The notes beneath the pieces were generated by a model that did not search any database, had not been told where the DNA came from, and saw only the letters and a list, made by a program, of their open reading frames with translations. Below, in pieces: positions 1 to 9,342 of a stretch of 64,000 nucleotides of DNA. Each line of letters opens with the position of its first letter. The first letter of the stretch is position 1. Source of the stretch: G963691885 sp963691885 (GTDB lineage: Bacteria > Pseudomonadota > Alphaproteobacteria > UBA8366 > Aestuariispiraceae); the NCBI GenBank assembly GCA_963691885.1, contig OY829843.1, forward strand, positions 4,092,001 through 4,156,000, written 5' to 3'. Both the position numbers and the translations under genes were made by a program.

Positions 1-1253
1 AGAAGCGCTCGAAGAAAATCAAGACTTCTGAGGAAGTTGCCCAGGTTGGCACGATTTCCGCCAATGGCGATCCCGAGGTTGGCAACATGATCGCTGAAGC
101 GATGCAGCGCGTCGGCAACGAAGGCGTTATCACCGTTGAAGAAGCCAAAGGTCTGGAAACAGAGCTGGACGTTGTTGAAGGCATGCAGTTCGACCGTGGT
201 TACCTCTCCCCTTATTTCGTCACCAATGCTGACAAAATGATGTGCGAGATGGAAAACCCGCTGATCCTTCTCCACGAGAAGAAACTGTCCTCCCTGCAGC
301 CAATGCTGCCGGTTCTGGAGCAGGTTGTTCAGTCCAGCCGTCCGCTGCTGATCATCGCCGAAGACATTGAAGGCGAAGCACTGGCGACGCTGGTTGTGAA
401 CAAACTGCGCGGTGGCATGAAAGTATCCGCAGTCAAAGCCCCGGGCTTTGGTGACCGTCGGAAAGCCATGCTGGAAGACATCGCGATCCTGACCAACGGT
501 CAGGTCATCTCCGAAGACCTCGGCATCAAGCTGGAAAGCGTCACGATGGACATGCTGGGTTCTGCCAAGCGTGTTTCGATCTCCAAAGACGAGACCACCA
601 TTGTTGATGGCGTTGGCAAGAAGAAAGACATCGAAGCCCGTTGCGGTCAGATCCGTCGTCAGGTTGAAGAAACCAGCTCTGACTACGATCGTGAAAAACT
701 GCAGGAGCGTCTGGCTAAACTGGCTGGTGGTGTTGCTGTTATCCGTGTCGGTGGTGCCAGTGAAGTTGAGGTTAAAGAGCGTAAGGACCGTGTTGACGAT
801 GCCATGCATGCAACGCGCGCCGCTGTTGAAGAAGGCATCGTCCCTGGTGGCGGTTCCGCACTTCTCTATTCAGGCCGCGCTCTGAAGAACCTGACCGGCG
901 CAAACCATGATCAGGATGTCGGCGTAGACATCATCCGTCGCGCCATCCAGGCACCTGTTCGCCAGATTGCGGAAAACGCCGGTACCGACGGTGCCGTTGT
1001 TGCCGGTAAAATGTCTGAAAGCAAAGCCCTGACATGGGGTTACAACGCGCAGAGCGGCAAATATACCGACCTGGTCAAGGAAGGGATCATCGATCCGGCC
1101 AAGGTTGTCCGCGCAGCTCTGCAGGATGCGTCCTCTGTTGCTGGTCTTCTGATCACAACTGAAGCAATGGTTGCTGATGCGCCTGAAGACAAATCAGCTG
1201 CCCCTGCAATGCCTGATATGGGTGGCATGGGCGGTATGGGCGGCATGATGTAA
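1..1253 (+). CDS. groEL: GroEL chaperonin, 3' part (5' end outside window)
   Basis: This is the 60-kDa chaperonin subunit that forms the double-ring ATP-dependent folding chamber in the cytoplasm with GroES. The reading frame is open from the window edge (frame of base 3) and starts inside the protein with a typical GroEL stretch ending in EEVAQVGTISANGD. It continues through EGMQFDRGYLSPYFVTN and the apical-domain segment KAPGFGDRRKAMLEDIA. The C-terminal equatorial region has EEGIVPGGGSALL, and the protein ends in the GGMGGMGGMM tail usual for bacterial GroEL. About 417 residues are present, so roughly the first quarter is missing. A hairpin with a T-rich tail follows 25 bases after the stop. 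Identification is essentially certain. Whether it is the only groEL copy cannot be told. Confidence 0.97.
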   Translation, partial: KRSKKIKTSEEVAQVGTISANGDPEVGNMIAEAMQRVGNEGVITVEEAKGLETELDVVEGMQFDRGYLSPYFVTNADKMMCEMENPLILLHEKKLSSLQPMLPVLEQVVQSSRPLLIIAEDIEGEALATLVVNKLRGGMKVSAVKAPGFGDRRKAMLEDIAILTNGQVISEDLGIKLESVTMDMLGSAKRVSISKDETTIVDGVGKKKDIEARCGQIRRQVEETSSDYDREKLQERLAKLAGGVAVIRVGGASEVEVKERKDRVDDAMHATRAAVEEGIVPGGGSALLYSGRALKNLTGANHDQDVGVDIIRRAIQAPVRQIAENAGTDGAVVAGKMSESKALTWGYNAQSGKYTDLVKEGIIDPAKVVRAALQDASSVAGLLITTEAMVADAPEDKSAAPAMPDMGGMGGMGGMM

Positions 1254-1278
1254 TCTGCTGACCATGAGACTTTTGGAA

Positions 1279-1309
1279 GGGGCGGCCACTGTGCTGCCCC
1301 TTTCGTTTT
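1279..1309 (+). terminator. Rho-independent terminator after groEL
   Basis: A GC-rich stem GGGGCGGC / GCTGCCCC (one G-T wobble) with a short loop is followed by TTTCGTTTT. It lies 25 bases downstream of the groEL stop, in the right orientation for that gene. Confidence 0.75.
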
Positions 1310-1441
1310 GCAGGGTGGCGTAATTTCGGGTTTTGTTTTGCGACGCAAACTTCTAAAACCGTCGCGAATTCGTTACAGCCTGCCCAATATTGATCCGCTG
1401 CCGCTGGAACCATTTCTGTTTTTGATTAGGACCCTGTTCTT

Positions 1442-2263
1442 TTGCTGAATTCGTTTTCCCATGATGCTGTTGCTGATGCCTTGCGTGAAGCGGCCCGACT
1501 CGACGTTCTGCCGCGTTTCAAAATGCTGCAAGATCATGAAATCATGGAAAAAAATCCGGGCGACGTTGTGACGGTCGCCGATATTGAGGCCGAACATCGC
1601 CTGACCCGCTTGCTGCCCGATATTCTGCCGGGCTCTGTCGTTGTGGGCGAAGAGGCGCATTCAAAAGATCCGATGATCCTGCAGAAGGTATCCGGAGACG
1701 AGCCTGTCTGGTTGGTCGATCCGGTGGATGGAACCAAGAACTTTACCAATGGAAATCCCCTCTTTTGCATCATGGTCGCCCTTGTCTATCGTGGTGAGAC
1801 GGTCAATAGCTGGATCCTGGACCCGACACGGGACAGGCTTGCCCATGCCGGAAAGGGTGAGGGCGCCTGGCTTGATGGTAGTCAACTGAAAGTGAAACCC
1901 CGACGGGCCGTGGGCGAGATGGTCGGCCAGATCAATTTCGGTGTTTTCCCAAGCGCCGGGCGAGAGGTTAGCCGGGCCCATTTCAAGTCTCTGTTTGCAG
2001 AAGTCTCACGATTGAGCTGTGCCGGACATGATTTTCTGGCCCAGGCCGAGGGAAGCCGGGATTTTGCCCTCTATAAGCGGCTCTGGAGCTGGGATCATGC
2101 GCCAGGTGTTCTGCTGTTGAGAGAGGCGGGCGGCTATGTCGCGTTGCTGGATAAACAGCCTTATCGGGTGCAGGACCGGGTTGAGTTGTTGCTGTCCGCT
2201 CGTGATGAAGACGGTTGGCATGACCTGAAGGCCTTGTTTGATGCGGCCTCCGCCACGATATAA
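1442..2263 (+). CDS. Inositol monophosphatase family phosphatase
   Basis: Metal-dependent phosphatase of the inositol monophosphatase / FBPase superfamily, 273 aa, close to the family's usual length. Visible motifs are the metal-binding GEEAH, the signature DPVDGTKNF and the second metal/substrate motif LWSWDHAPGVLLLREAGG near the C-terminus. The substrate could be inositol phosphate, histidinol phosphate or 3'-phosphoadenosine 5'-phosphate; the sequence alone does not decide. The start is TTG at 1442, because the frame is closed by a TAG at 1427 and there is no in-frame ATG before the conserved region. A TTAGGACC stretch upstream could serve as ribosome binding site. It stands alone between groEL and a dehydrogenase gene on the same strand. 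Confidence 0.88.
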   Translation: MLNSFSHDAVADALREAARLDVLPRFKMLQDHEIMEKNPGDVVTVADIEAEHRLTRLLPDILPGSVVVGEEAHSKDPMILQKVSGDEPVWLVDPVDGTKNFTNGNPLFCIMVALVYRGETVNSWILDPTRDRLAHAGKGEGAWLDGSQLKVKPRRAVGEMVGQINFGVFPSAGREVSRAHFKSLFAEVSRLSCAGHDFLAQAEGSRDFALYKRLWSWDHAPGVLLLREAGGYVALLDKQPYRVQDRVELLLSARDEDGWHDLKALFDAASATI

Positions 2264-2399
2264 TCGGTCGGTTTATTGTATCGGTAACAACATCACATTC
2301 ATGCCCGATCAAGCGGGTGCATTTTGGGACCGGGCGGTCTAAAACAGGTCCGGAAAAGTAAATCTCAGTAATATCGAATGTCACGAGGAGTGGGTGGAA

Positions 2400-3272
2400 A
2401 TGGCGAAAGCAGCATTTATTGGTCTTGGTGTGATGGGGTATCCGATGGCGGGTTATCTCGTTTCCAAAGGCGGTCATGAGGTGAAGGTCTATAACCGTAC
2501 GACCGCGAAGGCCGAAAAATGGGCCGCCGAGCATGGGGGCAGCTTTGGAACGACGCCAGCAGAAGCTGCGGATGGTGCGGATTTCATCTTCTCCTGTGTC
2601 GGCAATGATGATGACCTGCGGTCTGTCATGTTGGGCGATGACGGAATTCTGGCGACCGCCAAGCCGGGATCTGTGATCATCGACAACACAACAGCCAGTG
2701 CCGAAGTTGCCAGAGAGCTCTATGCAGCCGCGAAGGAAAAGGGTGTCGGCTTTATCGATGCCCCCGTCTCTGGTGGTCAGGCCGGTGCCGAAAACGGCGT
2801 TCTGACCGTTATGTGTGGTGGCGATAGCGATGTTTACGCGAAAGCGGAACCGGCGATCATGTGTTTTGCCCGTGCGTCTCGCCTGATGGGTGGTGCCGGG
2901 GCCGGTCAATTGACCAAGATGGTGAACCAGATCTGTATTGCTGGCCTGCTGCAGGGCCTGTCCGAAGGCGTCAATTTCGGTATGAAGGCCGGGTTGGATA
3001 TGGAAGCCGTCCTCGATGTGATTTCCAAGGGTGCAGCTGGGAGCTGGCAGATGGAAAACCGGGGTTCGACGATGGCCAAGAACGAGTTCGAGTTCGGCTT
3101 TGCCGTTGACTGGATGCGCAAGGACCTCAGCATTTGTCTGTCAGAATCCAAGAACAATGGCGCACGCTTGCCTGTGACGGCCCTGGTCGATCAATTCTAT
3201 GCCCAGGTCCAGGCGCGCGGCGGCAATCGCTGGGATACATCCTCGCTGATCCACCTGCTAGCCAACGACTGA
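2400..3272 (+). CDS. 3-hydroxyisobutyrate dehydrogenase family NAD(P)-dependent oxidoreductase
   Basis: Cytoplasmic beta-hydroxyacid dehydrogenase, 290 aa. The N-terminal Rossmann motif GLGVMGYPMAGYL is followed by the substrate-binding segment DAPVSGGQAGAENG, the catalytic-lysine region GAGQLTKMVNQ and the C-terminal WMRKDLSICL. Members oxidise 3-hydroxyisobutyrate, tartronate semialdehyde or related acids, or reduce glyoxylate and succinic semialdehyde; the exact substrate is not readable. The frame also has a GTG at 2394, but the GAGGAG at 2385-2390 is 9 bases before the ATG at 2400 and only 3 before the GTG, so the ATG is preferred. The gene is 28 bases upstream of the cyclase gene and may be cotranscribed with it. 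Confidence 0.9.
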   Translation: MAKAAFIGLGVMGYPMAGYLVSKGGHEVKVYNRTTAKAEKWAAEHGGSFGTTPAEAADGADFIFSCVGNDDDLRSVMLGDDGILATAKPGSVIIDNTTASAEVARELYAAAKEKGVGFIDAPVSGGQAGAENGVLTVMCGGDSDVYAKAEPAIMCFARASRLMGGAGAGQLTKMVNQICIAGLLQGLSEGVNFGMKAGLDMEAVLDVISKGAAGSWQMENRGSTMAKNEFEFGFAVDWMRKDLSICLSESKNNGARLPVTALVDQFYAQVQARGGNRWDTSSLIHLLAND

Positions 3273-3300
3273 ACCCGCAATCCAGAAGGTAAAGACGGAA

Positions 3301-4551
3301 ATGCCCGCACCCGAATACAGTACAGCAATCGAAGAATCCAAAATCGCCGAGATCAGCAACTGGATCATTGAGGTTTCCCTCGATGGGATCGACGCTGACA
3401 AACTGGTCAAGGGGTTCTGCGAGCGTGTTGTTGAAGCGGGCATTCCTTTGAACCGGGCGCAGATTGCGTGCAGCTTTCTGCACCCCATGTTCCGGGCGTT
3501 CAGCGTGTCCTGGAACCCGGACCGGGGGGTGGAGCGTAGTCGTTTTGCCCATGCCAATGCCAATACGGATGCCTGGCTGCGCAGCCCGTTCAAGGCGGTT
3601 GTAGAAGATGACACAAAGGAAATTCGGGCACGCATCTATCGCGGGGAAGGGGTAAACCGCTTTCCGGTCCTGCAAGAGCTGAAGGAGCAGGGATTTACAG
3701 ATTATCTGGTCACTTCAACTCGTTACTCGGACATACGGGGCCCGGGTGAGGATTATCTTGATGGCAGCATGTCCAGTTGGACAACCAATCGGCCGGACGG
3801 TTATTCCGACGACCAGCTGGATGCCCTGCGCAGGCTTATTCAACGCCTGAACATCGGGCTGAAGATCTATGTCCGGGAAATGACGACCCAGAACATGTTG
3901 TCGGCCTATCTTGGCAATCACGCGGGCAACCGTGTCTTGCAGGGTCAAATTCAGCTGGGCGACGGGGATATGATCAACGCGGCAATCTGGTTCAGTGACA
4001 TGCGTGCCTCAACCTCTACGGCCGATCGTGTGGCACCGGATCTTTTCCTGGATCGCCTGAACCGGTATTTCCAGTGCACGGCGGGTGCCGTTCTGGATCA
4101 TGGGGGTGAGGTGCTGCGTTTCATCGGTGACGCCGTGCTGGCGATCTTCCCGATCTCCGGGCCGGGCGGTGCTGAAAGGGCGACACGGATGGCCGTTTCC
4201 GCGGCCAAGGACGCGGTAAGACGGCTGGAGGCCCACAACAACAACCTGCCGGAAAACGACCCTCAGCCGCTCGAATTTGGCCTGGGACTGCATGTGGGCA
4301 ACGTCCTGTTCGGCAATATCGGTGTGCCGGAACGCGTCGAGTTTTCAGTGATCGGGCCGACCGCCAATGAGGTTGCACGACTGCAGGACCTGACCAAAGA
4401 GCTGGAAACGAGGATTGTGGCCTCTAACGCCTTCTCCTCCCTGACACAGGCGGATTGGGAGCCTCTTGGATCGCACCGCCTCCGCGGCGTGTCTGAGCCG
4501 CAGCCCGTTTACGGTCTCCGCACCACGGTGGCGCTTTATCCCCAAGAATAG
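3301..4551 (+). CDS. Class III adenylate/guanylate cyclase domain protein
   Basis: Predicted nucleotide cyclase of 416 aa. The C-terminal ~190 residues form a class III catalytic domain. The first metal aspartate is in WFSDMRAST (about residue 232), the second in FIGDAVLAIF (about residue 276), and the VGNVLFGNIG segment and the final VIGPTANEVARLQ fit the fold. The N-terminal ~220 residues carry no membrane segment and look like a soluble sensory domain of the kind often found with these cyclases (residues EEGINRFPVL-like stretch and YSDIRGPG); I do not recognise its ligand. The product (cAMP or cGMP) is not decided by what I can read. The gene converges on mazG with a 25-base gap. Confidence 0.88.
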   Translation: MPAPEYSTAIEESKIAEISNWIIEVSLDGIDADKLVKGFCERVVEAGIPLNRAQIACSFLHPMFRAFSVSWNPDRGVERSRFAHANANTDAWLRSPFKAVVEDDTKEIRARIYRGEGVNRFPVLQELKEQGFTDYLVTSTRYSDIRGPGEDYLDGSMSSWTTNRPDGYSDDQLDALRRLIQRLNIGLKIYVREMTTQNMLSAYLGNHAGNRVLQGQIQLGDGDMINAAIWFSDMRASTSTADRVAPDLFLDRLNRYFQCTAGAVLDHGGEVLRFIGDAVLAIFPISGPGGAERATRMAVSAAKDAVRRLEAHNNNLPENDPQPLEFGLGLHVGNVLFGNIGVPERVEFSVIGPTANEVARLQDLTKELETRIVASNAFSSLTQADWEPLGSHRLRGVSEPQPVYGLRTTVALYPQE

Positions 4552-4576
4552 GGCGTCAGGAATTGGGCTGGGCGGA

Positions 4577-5377
4577 TTACTCAGGTGTGTTTTCGACGCC
4601 TTTGACCGTGTTCCAGCGTCTGTCCATTTCGGCCAGGTCCGCATCCTTAATGCTGCTGCCTTCGGCCACAAAACTCTGCTCTATCGCCTTGAAACGACGC
4701 TCAAATTTGCGGTTGGTGCGGCGCAGGGCGGCCTCAGGGTCGACTTTGAGGAACCGCGCCAGATTGGCGACACAGAACAGGATGTCGCCGATTTCATCTT
4801 CCAGCCTATCTGTGTCGCTGCCCTTGGCGATTTCGTCGCGGACTTCGTCAATCTCTTCCGCAAGGTCGCCAAAGACCTGTTCCACATCCGGCCATTCAAA
4901 ACCGACACGGGCGGCTCTTTTTGAGAGCTTCTCGGCGCGCAACAGGGCGGGAAGGGCGGATGCCACCCCGTCCAGGGCGCTCGCATCCTGGCCCTTCTCT
5001 TTGCGTTCCTGGGCCTTGGTGTCTTCCCAGGACTGTTTCACCGCATCCGGCGTATCAGTCCCGTCATTGCCAAAGACATGGGGGTGCCGACGGACCATTT
5101 TGTCACTGATGGATCCTGCAACATCATTGAAATCGAAATGACCGGCCTCTTCTGCCATTCTGGCGTGGAAGACGACCTGAAGCAGTAGATCCCCCAACTC
5201 ATCCTTGAGATCCGCCATGTCGTCTCGCTCAATCGCATCGGCCACTTCATAGGCCTCTTCGATTGTGTAGGGGGCGATGGAAGCGAAATCCTGCTCAAGA
5301 TCCCAGGGACAGCCGGTTACCGGCGTTCGCAGCGCCGCCATGATCTTCAAGAGTCTTTGCATTTCAATTTCACTCAT
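4577..5377 (-). CDS. mazG: Nucleoside triphosphate pyrophosphohydrolase MazG
   Basis: House-cleaning NTP pyrophosphohydrolase that converts NTPs or dNTPs to the monophosphate and PPi, 266 aa, the normal length for the two-domain form. The first MazG domain shows CPWDLEQDFASIAPYTIEE, the metal-binding helix DELGDLLLQVVFHARMAEE and the linker HVFGND. The second has FEWPDVEQVFGDLAEEIDE and EDEIGDILFCVANLARFL. A GGAAAGG sequence precedes the ATG at 5377. It is convergent with the cyclase gene, and its upstream side borders the accessory patch. Confidence 0.95.
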   Translation of the reverse strand: MSEIEMQRLLKIMAALRTPVTGCPWDLEQDFASIAPYTIEEAYEVADAIERDDMADLKDELGDLLLQVVFHARMAEEAGHFDFNDVAGSISDKMVRRHPHVFGNDGTDTPDAVKQSWEDTKAQERKEKGQDASALDGVASALPALLRAEKLSKRAARVGFEWPDVEQVFGDLAEEIDEVRDEIAKGSDTDRLEDEIGDILFCVANLARFLKVDPEAALRRTNRKFERRFKAIEQSFVAEGSSIKDADLAEMDRRWNTVKGVENTPE

Positions 5378-5906
5378 ATAAGGCCTTTCCGGGCAGCATT
5401 TGTGGTCTTTAAGGTTAGGACGGTGCCACTTCCTTCAATGTATCAACGAATATAGGATCCTCTTGCCTAACATCCGCGAAGATTTATCAAGACTCCCAAC
5501 AGTGGTATAGGTCTCAGGGGTCGTTGATAAGATATTATGAAGACAATACGCCAACCCTGACGCTATCCTTTGCAGGGTCGTCCGCCTTACAGTATTGAGC
5601 GGATTATCTATCAAGCAGAAGCCGAGTGGCGGCGGGTGCTGGCCGAGACCACCCTGGCTGATTTAAGACAATCCGCAAAAGCAGAACCTATTCCTGTCGT
5701 TAATGAAGCGACACAGGCTTGGCTCCTTGAAACTGGCGCTGTCTGGGGACTTTGAGCGGAATTAAGAAGTGGCGGCGATACATGGATGTCCGGTCACGGA
5801 GTCGAGATTGTCTATGCGGAGGCTATGCCCGTACGGTACAGAACTGTATCATCGGTTGTTCTTTAATTGCATAAGCCGAAGCAGATAATTAACGCTGGGA
5901 GCGAGT
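5378..5906. other. Intergenic stretch with no convincing gene
   Basis: About 530 bases between mazG and an orphan gene. The only open frame of note is a TTG-initiated 61-codon frame at 5570-5755 (listed separately at low confidence). Base composition is lower in GC than the neighbouring genes. I see no RNA gene, no long repeat and no mobile-element end. It may be a decayed accessory region. Confidence 0.5.
5570..5755 (+). CDS. Possible short ORF or gene remnant (61 aa)
   Basis: A 61-codon frame starting at TTG and ending at TGA, with the sequence AEAEWRRVLAETTLADL in the middle. I recognise no family. There is no clear ribosome binding site, and the start could equally lie outside any real gene. 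Its amphipathic composition looks protein-like, so it may be the tail of a degraded gene. Low confidence that it is expressed. Confidence 0.2.
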   Translation: MQGRPPYSIERIIYQAEAEWRRVLAETTLADLRQSAKAEPIPVVNEATQAWLLETGAVWGL

Positions 5907-6386
5907 ATGAAGCACCTTGAGCCTTTTAGGTCACGAAAGAGTCGTGCCCTTCAAACACAATCACAGAATGGTTGGACGTTAAAGCAATACGCTATATTTG
6001 CCGACGGAAGGTATTTTGATGAGAGCGTAACATCGGCGGCTTTTGAGGGCGCTATTGGATATCTGCCCAAGGCGGGAACCCTACAGGACCCGAATTCAAA
6101 CCATGGAGTTGGCTTTCAAATTGTTCACTTTGCCGAAGTTGCGATCGTCTCTCCGAACTTTTACTGGATGTGGGGCAGTGTTTTGGCACATGCAACCCAA
6201 TTGCGGGCGCCATGGAGCAATCCGACAAGCTTTGAAAAAGGATTTGTTGAAATCATTGGATGCGTTTGGGAATTGGAAATCATCACGTTTGAAGTGCGTG
6301 CTTGGCAAAATTCAATGCTGACCACATCAAATCAACCGGAACAGGGCATTCAGCGGTATCTTAGTTCATGTTTTGAGGGTTCATAA
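5907..6386 (+). CDS. Hypothetical protein, 159 aa
   Basis: I do not recognise the family. The protein is soluble-looking, has no signal peptide or membrane helix, and starts with a basic, serine-rich N-terminus. It then has a WTLKQYAIFADG stretch, a central NHGVGFQIVHFAEVAIVSPNFYW segment containing two histidines, and a C-terminal GCVWELEIITFEVRAW segment. The well-ordered mix of aromatic and charged residues suggests a folded domain rather than a random frame. A GGGAGCG precedes the ATG. It is the first gene of the accessory patch and faces the PLP enzyme gene tail to tail. It could be part of a conserved orphan family. Confidence 0.6.
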   Translation: MKHLEPFRSRKSRALQTQSQNGWTLKQYAIFADGRYFDESVTSAAFEGAIGYLPKAGTLQDPNSNHGVGFQIVHFAEVAIVSPNFYWMWGSVLAHATQLRAPWSNPTSFEKGFVEIIGCVWELEIITFEVRAWQNSMLTTSNQPEQGIQRYLSSCFEGS

Positions 6387-6433
6387 ACGCACTGTACTGA
6401 ACGCGATGGGGGTAGATCGCGGCCGAAACCCGG

Positions 6434-7606
6434 TCAGGGCGAGGGTGGTGCCAATTCCTTGAGAGCGTTTACCAACAGGTCAATTTCAGCTTCGAGGTTA
6501 TAGGCATAGACTGATAATCGCAGCCTCGACCCATGGCTGGAAACAAGAATGTTTCGGGTTTTCAGGGCCGCAACCACGGATTTCGGGTCGGTTATCGGGA
6601 CGGTCACAATGCCGGCCCGTGCCTCTGCTGTGGCGGGTACTATGCCCCGATACCCTGCATTTTCCAAAGACTGGATCAAATATTGGGTGAGGGCGGCTGT
6701 CCGGGTCTCAATTGCCGGGATGCCATACTGCCGGATCAAAGACAGGCTCTCATTTAGGGCCAGAACCGGCGCGATGGGCGGGTGCCCCATTTCAAGTTCC
6801 CGCGCCTGACCTGTCACCGTCATCCGGTCCCAGATCATGTCATAGGGGGTCTTTGCGGTACGCCAGCCGACGCCGGGATAGCCGTATTGCTCCAGCAATC
6901 CGTCGCGGACATAGAGGACGCCCATGCCATACCCGGACCCAAGCCATTTATAGACGCTGAACGCGATGGCATCGATCGGGGTTACCTGCACATCGATTGG
7001 CACCACGCCAAAGGACTGGGTCGCATCAAGGATCACGGGCATTTTGTGATCGTTTCCAAGCTCCGACAGCGCTGCTAGGTCTACGCATTGACCGGTTCGA
7101 TACTGAACGTGGCTGGTGGTTATGGCCGCCGGTGTTGAGACGGATCCGTCATTGGGCAAGGAAGGGGTTCCGGATCCGTCGATGGGAAGCGGCTTCAATG
7201 TCAAATCTTGGGTTTGCGACTGGTTTATCCAGGGCAGACTGACAGAGGGGAATTCCTCATCCGGGTGATAAACTGTCTCGACCTTTGGACCGATCAGCGC
7301 GGCCATATAGTTCAGCCCGACCGAGGCATTCTGGACAAAGGCGATCTCGGAGGGGGTGGCGTTGATCATCTCAGCCACTTGCTGGCGGCAAGCCTCAACA
7401 CTCTCCAACCAATCCGGCCAATGCAGATCGCCGCTCTCGGCGCTCTGCTCAAAATACGTTGCGCCAGCCCTGGCCGCCGCCATCGACATCGGCCCACCAC
7501 CAGCCGTGTTCAGATACACCATACTTTCCAGGGCCGGGAAATTCTTGCGAAACTGAAACCAATCCACAGATTTTTCTGTTCTTGTCGTCAAAGTCTCGTG
7601 GTCCAC
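6434..7606 (-). CDS. Aminotransferase class V-fold PLP-dependent enzyme
   Basis: Fold-type I PLP enzyme of the class V / NifS-CsdA group, 390 aa. The N-terminal VYLNTAGGGPMS is the usual phosphate-loop-proximal start. The cofactor aspartate is in VILDATQSFG, and the Schiff-base lysine is in FSVYKWLGSGYGMG (about Lys220). No conserved cysteine loop of a true cysteine desulfurase is apparent, so an isopenicillin-N-epimerase-like, kynureninase-like or other lyase/aminotransferase role is possible. The start is GTG at 7606; the next in-frame ATG lies inside the conserved N-terminus. It is monocistronic on the minus strand, followed upstream by an AT-rich 240-base spacer. Confidence 0.85.
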   Translation of the reverse strand: MDHETLTTRTEKSVDWFQFRKNFPALESMVYLNTAGGGPMSMAAARAGATYFEQSAESGDLHWPDWLESVEACRQQVAEMINATPSEIAFVQNASVGLNYMAALIGPKVETVYHPDEEFPSVSLPWINQSQTQDLTLKPLPIDGSGTPSLPNDGSVSTPAAITTSHVQYRTGQCVDLAALSELGNDHKMPVILDATQSFGVVPIDVQVTPIDAIAFSVYKWLGSGYGMGVLYVRDGLLEQYGYPGVGWRTAKTPYDMIWDRMTVTGQARELEMGHPPIAPVLALNESLSLIRQYGIPAIETRTAALTQYLIQSLENAGYRGIVPATAEARAGIVTVPITDPKSVVAALKTRNILVSSHGSRLRLSVYAYNLEAEIDLLVNALKELAPPSP

Positions 7607-7848
7607 TCGCGGTCTTTTTGGGATTGAAAAACGACTTTAAAATCGATAACTAAATCTAGATAAATCATACTTTACGATTAAAATTGGTCATTTTGGGGGA
7701 TCCTTTGTACACGGTTCTGGTTGCTTAATCGGCTGGAAAAAAAACGTGGTTCGCTTCAGTTAATGAAAGATTTACCTCAAGAAGGTACCCAAGGCTTTTA
7801 ATTGCTTTTTTAAATCACTTTTAAATTAGATATACGAGACCTTTTTTG

Positions 7849-9342
7849 ATGCATAAAAATGTTGATGATACAATTTTTGTCAGTATAGCTGCCTATAGAG
7901 ATCCCGAGCTCGTCCCAACCCTTCTCGACATGTTTGCAAAGGCTAACGCGCCGGAAAATCTGCATGTGGGGATTTGTTGGCAATATCTGGAAGGTGAGTT
8001 TCCGGCACCAGAAACACAGATCCCTTTTTCTGACCAGTGCCAGTTCATCAAAATTCCTGCAGATGAGACCGAAGGGACATGCTGGGCCCGTCATCAGGTT
8101 CAAACCCTTTATCAGGACGAAAAATTTTACTTTCAGATCGACAGTCATATGCGATTTGTGGAGGGGTGGGACAGTATATTGATCCATATGCTCAACCAAT
8201 GTCCCGCTGAGAAACCCTTCTTGTCCTCTTATCCACCTGGATACACGCTACCGGATAATTTTGATCCACCGCACTTTACGGAGATGTTTCCTTTGGGCTT
8301 TACGTCAGGTGGTATGGTTTATTTTAAAGGGTACATTTCACCAATTTCAGAAGCCCCTGAAACGCCTATTGAGAACCCATTTGTTGCGGCGGGTTTTTTC
8401 TTCTGTGAGGGAAAGGTTGTTCAAGAAGTGCCATATGATCCTCACCTTTACTTCGATGGTGAAGAAATAACGCTTTCTGCGCGGTTATGGACAAACGGAT
8501 GGATGGGCTATTCGCCAAACGCGGTTGTTGTTTACCATCTCTACAATACAGACGTCACGCGATCGACTTGGACAAATCGAGAGTTCAGAGGAAAAAGAGA
8601 AGCGTTATCGATGAAACGAGCGCGTTACCTGTTAGGGGAACAGTTCGCAGTTTCGTCTGATGCCCTAATGGAAATAGATAAATTTGGTCTGGGTACTTAT
8701 CGGACCCTAAAATCCTTTGAATCGTATTGTGGTCTGGATTTTAAGACCCGTCTTATGTGGCAAAGAAGTAACTGTCACCCTTACAAGACCGATCCCAACC
8801 GCGATACAAATCGACTTAGAATGGCGGAGGTATTTGAAGAGATTTATCAAGACCGCGTTTGGTCAAGCGGTGAAACACGTTGTGGTCCTGGGTCAACGGA
8901 GCAAGCCGTACGACCTTTGTTGCAGGAGTTGCTGGGTTGGCTTCACCAAAACAAGGTCAAGTCAATCTGCGACGCTGGCTGTGGTGACTTGAATTGGACA
9001 CGGTTTTTGGCGAGTGCCGTGGATCATTTGATAGGAGTTGATATTTCCTCATATGCCTTAACTTCGGCTAAAGAACGCTCAAAGGAATTTGTTAATGTCA
9101 GTGTTAAAAACCTGGATATTACTTCTGTTCCTTGCCCCCAAGTCGATCTTGTTTTATGTCGTGATGTGCTGACACATTTGCCAGGTTATTTGGTACATTC
9201 TGCAATACAGAAATTTGTAGAGAGTGGAGCCAGCTACCTCGCCGCCACGAGTTTTAAGCGTCCAACTGGGGTCAATACCGACATTGTAACTGGTGGATGG
9301 CGCCCGCTAGAGTTGTTTTCATTTAATCGTACGCATAGTTAG
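7849..9342 (+). pseudogene. GlcNAc-type glycosyltransferase + SAM methyltransferase fusion, 5' part cut by IS630
   Basis: The N-terminal ~300 residues match the bacterial GlcNAc-transferase family (Pfam GlcNAc type). Features are FVSIAAYRDPELVPTL, the ADETEGTCWARHQVQ segment, the nucleotide-sugar/metal motif FQIDSHMRF and the later DGEEITLSARLW. After a linker the protein has a Rossmann methyltransferase domain with motif I SICDAGCGDLNWTRFL and a DVLTHLP segment. Codon 487 (CTA at 9307-9309) is the last native codon; the frame then runs 10 codons into the inserted IS630 and stops at 9342. The start is the ATG at 7849; the TTG just before it is less likely. The natural C-terminus lies at 10361-10468. 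The product probably modified a glycan or surface sugar and is now missing its last 34 residues. Confidence 0.88.

Noticed and set aside
1983..2909. 308-codon minus-strand frame overlapping the phosphatase and dehydrogenase genes
   Set aside because: It lies antisense to two well-recognised genes and its translation shows no domain.
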